A DNA stretch of 64,000 bases from JBCBCP01 sp039817385 (GTDB lineage Bacteria > Pseudomonadota > Alphaproteobacteria > Rhodobacterales > Rhodobacteraceae): assembly GCA_039817385.1 (NCBI GenBank), contig JBCBVY010000006.1, forward strand, positions 62,001 to 126,000, given 5' to 3'. Within the stretch, counting starts at the first letter, position 1; each line of letters opens with the position of its first letter. The notes beneath the pieces are model-generated. The model did no database searches. It was not told where the DNA came from and worked only from the letters and a program-made list of their open reading frames with translations. Shown in pieces: positions 17,600 to 26,019 of the stretch. Made by a program: the position numbers and the translations under genes.

Positions 17600-19041
17600 G
17601 GGCGCGCCACCACGATGGTGCAAATCTCGATCCCGACAATTTCCTGGCACAGACCTGCGGGCGGGGTTTCTCCGTTTGGCGGCTGGGCGGCGATGTCGAA
17701 CCCGTTTCGGATCGCGATATCGGCGGTGCGGCGGAAGCCTTTGGCAAAGCTGATAATGCCATCGGCGGACTGGTTGGCCTGCCCCATGACGTATTGAAGG
17801 ATGTAAAAGGATTGCTCCCCTCCGACCCAAGCGAGGTAAGGGATTTGGCCAAGGTCAAAGGCCTGCGTGACGAGGTTGGCCGTGTCCAGCTTGTTTGGGA
17901 GGGGCAGATCATCATCCGCCATCGTTGCGGCAAAGCTGTCCGCAAGGGCGTCGTGATCAATCGCCTCGCCGCGCGCGACAGCCGCAAAATTGTCAAAGAC
18001 CAGCGCCTGCACGTTGTGGAGCCGTTCGTAGGCTGCGCCTGCATCCGGATGCGCAGCCAGCGCACGGGACAGGCGCGCCGCTTCGGGCCAGTCGGCAGCC
18101 AGCAGCGCCTGGTCCAGCGCGGTCGTGATCTGTGCATAGGTGCCACGGCCATAGACGTCTGCGATCTCTTCCAGCCACCGCCGCGCCGTATCTGCCGCCG
18201 GGGTTATGTCTCTCTGGTCTGCGGCGGTTGAGAGCGCATCGATGACAATGGCGCGTGTTGTGTCCCCCTCCAGAAGCGCGGGGCGCAGCGTGGCCGGATC
18301 GCTGCCCGGAACGGACAGGTCGGCAATAATCGCGGCGATCATCCGGTCATAGCCGGGATCGCGCACCACGCGCATGGCGGAGGCTGCCATCGATCCGATG
18401 GCCGCATTTGTGGCGCGCAGTTCGGGGGTCACCAGCAGCGCCTCCGGCAGGTACATGCCCGCCGCGATGCTGCGCGCTTGCTCGAAATCGCCGGATTTCA
18501 TAAGCGCGCTGGCCTCGCCCATCAGGCGGACGCAGTCGCGGAAACCAGCGCTTTCATCGGGCGCCGCATCTGACGCAAGGTGTGCGGCAAGTTCCTCCCT
18601 CTGGGCCTGTTGCAGCAAATCCTCCAGCGGATGCGCCAGCTGTTCCAGGCGGGCGCGGGCCGCGTCGCGCAGGCCAAATCCGGCTTCATAAAAGGCGCGC
18701 CACGCCCGTGTCTGGTCCCGCAGAAAGGGGCGGTTGTGCAGATCGCCCAGCGCCGCCGCCTCGTCCAGCAGGGCAAAGCCCCGCTCGTACCGGCAAAGCC
18801 CCCCAATGGTCAGCACGGCGCCCGTGTTCAGCAGGATGATCCAATCCGGGTGCAGCGGCCCTTCGGCGCGGGCGGCGGCGAGGGCGTCGGTGATGTAGAC
18901 ATCGGTGTCCAGCGCGCGATCCGGCTGATCCAGCAGGCGCGTAACCTCAGCGATGGCCTCGTCAAGCGTGGGCGCCTGCGCCTGTGCCGGGGCGGCGAGG
19001 GCAAGGCAGAGGAGGACAGCAGCGACGCGGCGCATGATCAT
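17596..19041 (-). CDS. Secreted all-helical protein (TPR-like), partner of the CHAT peptidase
   Basis: Exported protein of 481 residues; the signal peptide runs through LALAAPAQAQ. The mature chain is almost entirely amphipathic helix with alanine-rich helix pairs that look like degenerate tetratricopeptide repeats, but I find no consensus TPR unit. The end carries two cysteines (GLCQ and EICTI). Its ATG overlaps the stop of the CHAT gene by 4 nt. CHAT peptidases often have TPR repeats in the same chain; here the helical part may be a separate subunit. It is the last gene of the leftward operon. Function unknown. Confidence 0.75.
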   Translation of the reverse strand: MIMRRVAAVLLCLALAAPAQAQAPTLDEAIAEVTRLLDQPDRALDTDVYITDALAAARAEGPLHPDWIILLNTGAVLTIGGLCRYERGFALLDEAAALGDLHNRPFLRDQTRAWRAFYEAGFGLRDAARARLEQLAHPLEDLLQQAQREELAAHLASDAAPDESAGFRDCVRLMGEASALMKSGDFEQARSIAAGMYLPEALLVTPELRATNAAIGSMAASAMRVVRDPGYDRMIAAIIADLSVPGSDPATLRPALLEGDTTRAIVIDALSTAADQRDITPAADTARRWLEEIADVYGRGTYAQITTALDQALLAADWPEAARLSRALAAHPDAGAAYERLHNVQALVFDNFAAVARGEAIDHDALADSFAATMADDDLPLPNKLDTANLVTQAFDLGQIPYLAWVGGEQSFYILQYVMGQANQSADGIISFAKGFRRTADIAIRNGFDIAAQPPNGETPPAGLCQEIVGIEICTIVVARP

Positions 19042-20618
19042 CCCCCCACCACAAAGAACGGGGCCCACGCCGTGGGGTGGGCAAGGGTCGGGTCGCTGCG
19101 GTCCTGCGCAAGGGCTACCATCGCGCGGCGCATCGCCTCGGCCTTGCCGAGGGCCGGATCTTCCTTGATCTCCGCAAAGGCGTGGGCGGTGAGGCGCGCG
19201 GCGGCGTCGTCGCGGACGGGCCAATGGCTGACCAGAAGCGTCTGCGCCCCGGCGGCAAAGAACGCGCGGGCGAGGCCCGACAGCCCCTCGGCCCCCGCGC
19301 CGTCCCCTGCGGCTGTGTTGCAGGCCGACAGGATGACCCAGTCAGCCGTCAGGGTGAGGCCCGCAATCTCTCCGGCTTTGAGAAGGCCGTCATCGGCTTC
19401 GCTCGGCGTGGCGGGCGGGGTCAGCGCCAAGGCAGGCTCGTCCAGACCCTGAAGCTCTCCGGCGATCAGGCCATGCGTGGCGAAGACGATGATATCGGTC
19501 TCAGACAGGTCGGCGCCGCGGATCGCCGCCTCCGTCGCCGCTGCGCCCAGCAGCACATCCGGCGCGTCGAAATTCGCGGCGATGGCGGACACCTCGCGCC
19601 GTGTGCCGGGCAGCGGGACCAGATCGGACAGGCGAACGCCGCCCGCAGAGCGCAGCGCGGCGTCGGGCGATTTGTCCCCGGCAAAGACCGGATCCCCCAC
19701 CGCCAGAAGCGTGGTGCCCTGGCCCGAAGCGCCTGCGCGGGCCGTGCGCAGGCTAACGGTTGAGGGCAACATCGTGATGGCCTGCCCGAACCCCATCCAG
19801 CTGGCTTGCTGCAACATCTCGTCCGTCGCCTCCAGATCGCCATCGGCGGGGTTGGTCAGCAGGGCGACAAAGGGCAGGCCGATCCACGCGCCGTCCGCCA
19901 CAATCATCACGTGGTCAAGGCCCGCGAGGATGTCCTGAAAGGGGGCAAAGAGGATCTGGTACAGGTTGGCAGCAAGGAAGGTGTTAAAGGGCTGCGCGGG
20001 CGCCTCGCTCGGCTCATCCGACAAGGCCGCCGCCGCGCGTAGCGTGCCGCCCAGCCCCATGCCCTGCCGGAACGCCGCGACAAGGTCAGCCGCATCCGCG
20101 CGGGTCAGCACCGCCTGATGCCAGACCACGTGGTCAGGCGTCACCAACCAGAGCGTCAGCGCCTTGGGGCCCTGGTGCATCTGGATCAGCGCCTCACCGG
20201 GCTGCAAAAGCGCCTGCGCCTCACCCAGGCCAAGCGGTTCCGGCGCAATGATGTCGCGATAACCGTCGAAATTCGCCTCCAGCGCGCGGGTGTTCACGAT
20301 CAGCGCCGTGTCCAGCTCTTGCAGGCGTGCGCGGCGCGTGGCGGCATCCAGCGTCTGATCGGCGCGCAGGCCCGCCAGTCGCTCCGTCAGGTCGCGCCGT
20401 TCAATGGCAAGTACCTCCATGCCGTCCGCCTTGAGCGCGAGGCGCAGGGCGATCTGCTGCAGGGCTTGACCCGCGGCAGTGGTCTGCACCGTCTGGGCCA
20501 TGCGAAAGGCCGTGTCGGTTGTCGCGCGCGGGTCTTGTGCGGCTGCTTGGACGGCAAACAGAACGGCGCACAGGGTGACCCCCATGCGCCGGACAATATG
20601 CAAAGCGCCTAAGCGCAT
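19038..20618 (-). CDS. Exported CHAT-domain (caspase-fold) peptidase
   Basis: Protein of 526 residues with a signal peptide (residues ~12-28, ending AAAQ) and thus predicted to act outside the cytoplasm. Residues ~30-240 form a helical and beta region often found before CHAT domains; residues ~240-526 are the CHAT domain. The catalytic dyad is intact: His382 in FATHG and Cys433 in LSACNTA, and the GAQTLLVSHWPV motif and a PTAWAPFFVVG ending follow. CHAT enzymes are cysteine peptidases of clan CD related to caspases and separase. It follows the broken PPC-like gene by 2 nt and overlaps the helical protein gene downstream. Substrate unknown. Confidence 0.9.
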   Translation of the reverse strand: MRLGALHIVRRMGVTLCAVLFAVQAAAQDPRATTDTAFRMAQTVQTTAAGQALQQIALRLALKADGMEVLAIERRDLTERLAGLRADQTLDAATRRARLQELDTALIVNTRALEANFDGYRDIIAPEPLGLGEAQALLQPGEALIQMHQGPKALTLWLVTPDHVVWHQAVLTRADAADLVAAFRQGMGLGGTLRAAAALSDEPSEAPAQPFNTFLAANLYQILFAPFQDILAGLDHVMIVADGAWIGLPFVALLTNPADGDLEATDEMLQQASWMGFGQAITMLPSTVSLRTARAGASGQGTTLLAVGDPVFAGDKSPDAALRSAGGVRLSDLVPLPGTRREVSAIAANFDAPDVLLGAAATEAAIRGADLSETDIIVFATHGLIAGELQGLDEPALALTPPATPSEADDGLLKAGEIAGLTLTADWVILSACNTAAGDGAGAEGLSGLARAFFAAGAQTLLVSHWPVRDDAAARLTAHAFAEIKEDPALGKAEAMRRAMVALAQDRSDPTLAHPTAWAPFFVVGG

Positions 20619-20620
20619 CC

Positions 20621-21331
20621 TCAGTTGGTCAGGATGTAGTAGCTGTTGCGCACGCTGCCCATGTTCGCCACCGCCACGACAAAGAAGCCGTCCCAGCGCG
20701 GGGTGAAGGAGCAGTAGATGCGGTCGGACCGGGTCCGGTCGAGGCAGATCGTGTTGCCGTTTTCGTCCTGCACCACGAGGTCGAGGTTCGAATCGCCGTC
20801 GCCGACGATGCCAATCTCGGCCACGCGCCCGCCGTAGAAGGGCACCTTGAAGATGTCGACCTTGCCGCCCGGAAGGCGCGCCAGCGTGCGGGACGCACCG
20901 CCGATGCGGCCGCGGCTGCCTTCGGCTTTGGCATCTTCGATCAGGCCGATGACAGAGGGATCACCGCCCGCAAATTCGGTCGCGGACGCCAGCATCGCCT
21001 CGGCATCCACGGGCGCGTCCGCGGCATCGGCGCCACCTTCCGCTGCGGCGGCCTCAGTATTGTCCTGGGTTTCCTTTTCACGCTCAATGTCCTTGGCATC
21101 CACCGACAGCATGATCTGCGCCGCGGCGAGCGCGGCGATGGCATCGCGGCCTTACTGCGCGTGGGCATACAAGTCCTGGGCCAGCGCCACCTTGGACACA
21201 GCGCTGCCTGCGGTCTCTGCGGCGGCGGTCGGCTGGGTGTTTGTGCCGGACTTGTCCTCGGCCAGCACGGCCAGCGGAACAGGGGCCATAAGAGCGCCCA
21301 GCAGCGCAGCATTCAGAGCGAAGCGTTTCAT
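20621..21331 (-). pseudogene. Small secreted PPC-like protein, interrupted by an in-frame stop
   Basis: Read through, this is a 236-residue secreted protein with a signal peptide ending in AVLAE, a helical middle and a beta-rich C-terminus (DSNLDLVVQDENGN, then a final YYILTN) like bacterial pre-peptidase C-terminal domains. It is paralogous to the gene at 29477. A TAA at 21152-21154, in frame at codon 60, splits it; both sides stay in the same frame and align with the paralogue across the stop (LYAHAQ, stop, GRDAIAALAAAQ). One base change would restore it. It could be a nonsense mutation, a sequencing error, or an internal restart at the ATG at 21112 that would lack a signal peptide. Confidence 0.8.
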
Positions 21332-21473
21332 ATCATTTTCCTTCAATCGTTATGGTCTTCTGACCTTAATTTCGCCGCTAGCGGCTTAGATTACCACAGT
21401 TTTTTGGTGACAATGACCGTCACGTTAAGAGGTTTGCGCCGCCCGATCAATGGGCCGGATGGCGCGGGGCGGA

Positions 21474-22520
21474 TCAATTCGCGCCGATCGTCTGTTCCAG
21501 CCAGGGCAGGTAGTTGCTGACCCGCGTATAGGCAGAGAATTGCGCCGTCTCGAGGCAGGACTTCGTCTGGGTGTTGGCAAGGCCCCAGCTGACCACACCG
21601 GCCTGGATATAGTCGCCGCTGGCCAGCTGCACGACAAGCGGGCCGCCGCTGTCGCCGCTGCACGCGCCCTTGCCGCCCTCAAAGGTGCCGGAGCAGAGCA
21701 TGTTTTCCGTCATCGGCTCGCGCACGTAGGTAATCAGGCTCTGCCAGACGGCTTCGGTCTCTTCCTGCCGCAGGCCAAAGGCGCGGGCGGCAAAGGTCAG
21801 GCCCTCGGCGGCGGCCTTCGCGCGCGCCTCCAGCATGACGTTGTTGCAGCGCTGGCGGGACAGCATCTGGATCTCGGCCTGTTTCATAAGCTCCGTGCGC
21901 TGCGCGCCTTCGGTCAGGCCCCAGCCGGTGACGACGGTGCGCACGCCGGGCTGGTCCAGCTGATCGCCCAGCTGCGCGTCAGGCACCTTGATCGTCTCAT
22001 AGGATGCGGCGGGCGGGCGGGCGAGTTTGATCAGCGCGATGTCGTTGTCATATTCCGTGCCGACATAGCCCGGGTGGCGAAAGATCGCCTTAACCGGGAC
22101 GACATCGCCGCCCGTGGTCAGGTCATTGGAGCCGACGAGCACGCCGATGGCATCCGTGCGCAGGTCGCCGAAATTGCCGTTCGGGTCGGCCATGTGGATA
22201 CAGTGGGCCGCCGTCAGCACCCATTGCGGCAGCAGCATCGTACCGCCGCAGAACTGGGCATCTGCCGTGCGCCCCTGCCCGCCTATCAGCAGCGCGACCT
22301 GCCACGGCCACGCGCCATCCGCAGCGACTTCCCCGCCGATCACGCGGCCCGCGCTGGCGGCGTCAGTCTGGGCCGCGGCGGTGGCCTCGGCCTTGCCGCC
22401 GCTTTGGGCAAAGGCAAAGGGCGAGGTTTGTTCGGGCGGCAGCGGCGGCAGATCGATCTGCTGCGCCGCGGCAGGCAGGGCAAGGCAGGCGGCAAGCGCC
22501 AGAGAGGCAAGGTGTTTCAT
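21474..22520 (-). CDS. Secreted trypsin-fold (S1) serine protease zymogen
   Basis: Exported protease of 348 residues. After a signal peptide (ending PAAAQ) comes a ~40-residue propeptide, then R59-VIGGE, the classic S1 activation site. The catalytic triad is complete: His106 in TAAHC, Asp160 in DNDIAL and Ser291 in GDSGGP. The residue six before the serine is Gly285, where trypsins have Asp, so cleavage after Arg or Lys is not expected. It follows the caspase gene by 4 nt. Cleavage after Arg59 would be needed for activation and could be done by another protease of the cluster (inference). Confidence 0.93.
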   Translation of the reverse strand: MKHLASLALAACLALPAAAQQIDLPPLPPEQTSPFAFAQSGGKAEATAAAQTDAASAGRVIGGEVAADGAWPWQVALLIGGQGRTADAQFCGGTMLLPQWVLTAAHCIHMADPNGNFGDLRTDAIGVLVGSNDLTTGGDVVPVKAIFRHPGYVGTEYDNDIALIKLARPPAASYETIKVPDAQLGDQLDQPGVRTVVTGWGLTEGAQRTELMKQAEIQMLSRQRCNNVMLEARAKAAAEGLTFAARAFGLRQEETEAVWQSLITYVREPMTENMLCSGTFEGGKGACSGDSGGPLVVQLASGDYIQAGVVSWGLANTQTKSCLETAQFSAYTRVSNYLPWLEQTIGAN

Positions 22521-22524
22521 CGGG

Positions 22525-24471
22525 TTACTCTCCTTCGGAAATGGGGGAAATGGTCAGGTCCAGCCGCTGAACATCCAGCGATGTGCCAGCCGGGGACAGG
22601 GACAGCGACCGGCTTTGCGCCGGGTCGGTCATGGTGGCGAGGTAGTCCGCCGCTGCGCCCTGCGCGCCGCCCGCAAAGGACAGGCGCGTGCGCATGGATC
22701 CGGGCTCTGCCGGGACGGACACAACAATCAGGCTTTCGCGCAACACCGGGCCGGGGGTGGAGACGGCAAAACCCATGCGCTGGCGGCCATCGGGTTCGAT
22801 CCGGTTCGACAGGCCCCGCTGCGGCCAGATCGTCTCGACCCGGTGGTCCGCGTGCAGGTAAAGCAGCGTGACGTCCTGCATCTTGCCCGTCGCGTTGTGG
22901 TAATCGACCGTCAGCACATCGCAATGGCCAAGCGTGCCGGTCGTCGGCGCCGCCTCGCCGCGCGGCGGGGCGCAGCGGCCCCCTTGGCGGGCGCGGCCCG
23001 GTGTGGCGGTAAAGCTGACTTGCGGGGCGGCAGGGGTACCAAGCGAGAAGCCCATCGTGCCGCTGCCCGCCTGCATCTGGGCCAGCGCGGCCTCGACCCG
23101 CAAACGTTGCACCGCGCGGCGCAGGCCGGCGCCAAGTGCTTCGGCGCTGCCCCCCGGCAGGCGCAAGGACGTGCCGGGGCCAGCCGCATCCAGCACACCG
23201 TCAGGGCCAACAAGCGCAAAGCCGTCGTCCACGGCAACCAGCACATGGGTCGGGTCCGCCGCGTCAAGGCCAAGGTCCAGGAACGCGGCCACCGCTTGCA
23301 CCCCGCCCAGCGCCGACAGGTCCGCGCCAACAGCGAGCCGGACGGAGGTATCGACCGCGCGCTGCGTCACGCTGGCGGAGGTTACGCGGGCGGTCGGGAA
23401 GGGCTCAAGGTAGTCGAGCGTCGCCTCAAGCGCTTGCGCCGCGCGCACCCGAGCCCTGCCTGCCTCCGTGCCATCCTCGGCGAAGAGTGTCAGCGTGCTG
23501 CCCGGCGTGATCCCGCGGACAAGGCCCGCGGCAAGGGTCCGTCCCTCCACCGCGATGCGCGCAAGGCCCGGGGCGCCCCCGCCAAAGACTGGCGCGTCGA
23601 TCAGCGGCCCTTCGACATCGGGCGTCTGTGCGCCAAAGCCCGCGCTGCGCTGCATCCGGGCGGTCGCGGCCTCGGTCAGGCCGGCCCAGCTGAGATCGCG
23701 CACCTCCGTCATCACGGTTGTCAGCGCGCGGGTGAAATCGCCGTGCCAGACACGGGTTTCGCCCACAGGGTATTCATAAGCCCGCTGGTCGCTTTGCGCG
23801 GCATAAAGGAAAACATAGTCCCCCGGCGGGGCCGGGGCCGCGACGCCCGCGGCCTCCACCGCGTCAGGCAAGGACAGCTGCGCCGGGGAGATATACCGCG
23901 CCCGCGCCCCGCGTTCGGGCATCGCGCGGAAGCCGGTGCCGGAATGGCATGCGTCAATGATCCCCACCAGCCGCACGCCGCGCGCTGCGGCCAGCGCGGT
24001 GATCGCCGACAGCTCGTCATCCACGATGGCGTTCTCCACCGCGCCGATGCCGCCGTTCCAGCCTTTGGTGTCGCGGGGCAGGAAAATCTCATCCAGCCCG
24101 CCGCCCTCATCCCCATCAAGGTCAGGCGCCTGCGCGCCGTGGCCGGAGAAGTAGAAGACAACCCAGTCGCCCTGCCCTGCGCGCCGCACAGCGCCGGTGA
24201 GCGCCGACAGGATCGCAGCACGGTCCGGCATGCCGCGCGCCGCGCCCTGTGGTACGTCCGCACCGGCGTCGGCCAGAACGGTCATGTCAGCCGGAGTAAC
24301 CCCCCGCGCCATCAACGCGCGCGCCATCAGGCTGACATCGTTCACCGGCCCTTCGAGGTCTGCATCAAGGTAGGCGTAATCCCCAACACCCACCAGCACG
24401 GCGTGCACACGCTCCGCCGCCGCGGGGATCGGCGCAAAGAGCAAAAAGCAAAGGCATAAACGCAAAAACAT
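22525..24471 (-). CDS. Exported caspase-family (C14) peptidase
   Basis: Protein of 648 residues with a signal peptide ending in PAAAE. The p20-like caspase domain occupies about residues 21-270, with catalytic His111 in FYFSGHGAQ and Cys175 in IIDACHSG. The long C-terminal part contains repeated beta-rich segments and, near the end, a DUF4384-like region (LTVDYHNATGK, LLYLHADHRVETIWPQ) found in other bacterial caspase-type proteins. It is paralogous to the peptidase at 30109. Bacterial members of this group commonly cleave after Arg or Lys, not Asp. It lies between the patatin (66 nt) and serine protease genes. Confidence 0.9.
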   Translation of the reverse strand: MFLRLCLCFLLFAPIPAAAERVHAVLVGVGDYAYLDADLEGPVNDVSLMARALMARGVTPADMTVLADAGADVPQGAARGMPDRAAILSALTGAVRRAGQGDWVVFYFSGHGAQAPDLDGDEGGGLDEIFLPRDTKGWNGGIGAVENAIVDDELSAITALAAARGVRLVGIIDACHSGTGFRAMPERGARARYISPAQLSLPDAVEAAGVAAPAPPGDYVFLYAAQSDQRAYEYPVGETRVWHGDFTRALTTVMTEVRDLSWAGLTEAATARMQRSAGFGAQTPDVEGPLIDAPVFGGGAPGLARIAVEGRTLAAGLVRGITPGSTLTLFAEDGTEAGRARVRAAQALEATLDYLEPFPTARVTSASVTQRAVDTSVRLAVGADLSALGGVQAVAAFLDLGLDAADPTHVLVAVDDGFALVGPDGVLDAAGPGTSLRLPGGSAEALGAGLRRAVQRLRVEAALAQMQAGSGTMGFSLGTPAAPQVSFTATPGRARQGGRCAPPRGEAAPTTGTLGHCDVLTVDYHNATGKMQDVTLLYLHADHRVETIWPQRGLSNRIEPDGRQRMGFAVSTPGPVLRESLIVVSVPAEPGSMRTRLSFAGGAQGAAADYLATMTDPAQSRSLSLSPAGTSLDVQRLDLTISPISEGE

Positions 24472-24537
24472 GCGGCTAACCTAGGCCCAGCTGCGCGCAG
24501 CATCCAAGGCCCAAAACACCCCTAACAGCATTTTTCA

Positions 24538-25992
24538 TCAATTGCTTGGCGTGATCCGCCGCGCCGTGATCCGCCGTGCGTCCGTGGGCGGCGCGACCAG
24601 CCCCGCCGCGCGCAGAAAGCCGTTGAACTCTGGGTTGAGCCGCGTCGCTTCCGCCCCCGCGGCGATAACCATATCGACCTCGTTTTCCGGCAGGCGCAAG
24701 CGGGTCGGGATCTCGTTCAGGCGGTCCTGCCGGTCGTCGGGCAAGGCGCCAAAGGACACCTGCCCGACAAACAGCTTCAGATCCGCGCAATCCCAGCCCG
24801 CAAGACTGCCGCGCAGCGCGCGCACGCGCGACGCGGGCAGCGAACAGCGCCACTCGATCAGGTCTTCGGCGTAATCATCCAGCGTCAGGCGCAGCACGTC
24901 ATAGCCCACACGCGTGGCGGACCCCATCGAGGAATTGGCGATTGCCATGCCCAGCTGCACGCCGCCCGGTCCCTTGATCCGCTGGTTCCACTTGTAGTCC
25001 TGGCTGACGCCCGCATTGGCCACAAGGAAGAGCATCCGGTTCGTGCGCACCGCCTGCGCCTCGGTCATCGGGCCGAAAGGCGTCTGCGCCTTGGCCCGCG
25101 CGACGGACAGGCCCGTGGTGCCGAAATTGTCGGTAATCGCCCCGTCCAGCAGTTTGACAAACTTGATCTTGTCCGGGTCGCGGTAGCTTTCCAGCGTCTC
25201 GCCATAGGCGCGCAGGGCGGAGGTGCTTTCGGGATTGAAACGCGCGGCTGTTAACCAGTCCGGCTCGGTGTAGGTGCAGCCCTCCTCATGCGCTTTCAGC
25301 GTGATGGGGGAAAAGACGAGCGGGAATGCCGCGGAGGCCGCGACCGCCTCGGACAGAGGCAAATCGGCGAGCGAAGAGCACAGCGCGTCAAAGGTTTCCT
25401 GGCTGAAAAGGAAGGGCGTGTTGTTCGCCACGTCAGAGGCGTTGATCCACGTGGTCGCGTGCCCCCGGCGCCACAGCTCGGCAAAGGTGGCGCCTTCGAG
25501 GATCGTCTCGTCCAGGAACCGGGCGAAGGTCGCGCGGCTGTTGGCGCCCCCCGAAAGGCCGCGGATGATCGTCGCCGGGTTGAACAGCGAATTGGCCATG
25601 TATTTCTCGGCATCTTTGACAAGGTAGATGTCACGGTAGCGTGCCACGCCTTCGGGTCCGTGCAGGCCGAAATAGGCCGCCGTGACCGACCCACCCGACA
25701 CGCCCGTGACCATGCCCACATCGCGCAGAAGGCCGTGGGGGTTAGCGTCGCTTGCCGTCGCGTCGCGCAGCGCGGTCAGCATCCCGTGGCTGAAAGCCGA
25801 GGCGCGCGTGCCGCCGCCCGAAAAGGCCAGCGCGATGAACACATCGTCCTGCCCTTGCACGGCACCGCCGAACTCAGGCTCTTCCACGCTGCCGGGATCG
25901 GCGACAAAGCTGTTGAGCGGCGCATTCCACGCACCCCCGCAGGCTGCAAGGCCAAGACAGACAAGCAAAATTGCGTATAAACGAACGTGCAT
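24538..25992 (-). CDS. Patatin-like phospholipase, lipoprotein
   Basis: Lipoprotein of 484 residues: the signal ends with lipobox LAAC (Cys18), so it should be membrane-anchored in the envelope. The patatin hydrolase core shows the oxyanion motif FSGGGTRA, the nucleophile Ser99 in GVSGGS and the catalytic Asp283 in LLDGAITDN, a complete Ser-Asp dyad. Patatins are acyl hydrolases acting on phospholipids. The ATG at 25992 is preferred to a TTG one codon upstream. It follows the sensor kinase gene by 27 nt. Lipid target and direction (self or foreign membranes) are unknown. Confidence 0.9.
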   Translation of the reverse strand: MHVRLYAILLVCLGLAACGGAWNAPLNSFVADPGSVEEPEFGGAVQGQDDVFIALAFSGGGTRASAFSHGMLTALRDATASDANPHGLLRDVGMVTGVSGGSVTAAYFGLHGPEGVARYRDIYLVKDAEKYMANSLFNPATIIRGLSGGANSRATFARFLDETILEGATFAELWRRGHATTWINASDVANNTPFLFSQETFDALCSSLADLPLSEAVAASAAFPLVFSPITLKAHEEGCTYTEPDWLTAARFNPESTSALRAYGETLESYRDPDKIKFVKLLDGAITDNFGTTGLSVARAKAQTPFGPMTEAQAVRTNRMLFLVANAGVSQDYKWNQRIKGPGGVQLGMAIANSSMGSATRVGYDVLRLTLDDYAEDLIEWRCSLPASRVRALRGSLAGWDCADLKLFVGQVSFGALPDDRQDRLNEIPTRLRLPENEVDMVIAAGAEATRLNPEFNGFLRAAGLVAPPTDARRITARRITPSN

Positions 25993-26019
25993 CAACAGGC
26001 CCCCGGATATGCCGCGCGG

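Noticed and set aside
20621..21112. Independent 163-residue gene starting at the ATG at 21112
   Set aside because: It would lack the signal peptide and start inside a helix shared with the paralogue; in-frame alignment across the stop favours one broken gene.
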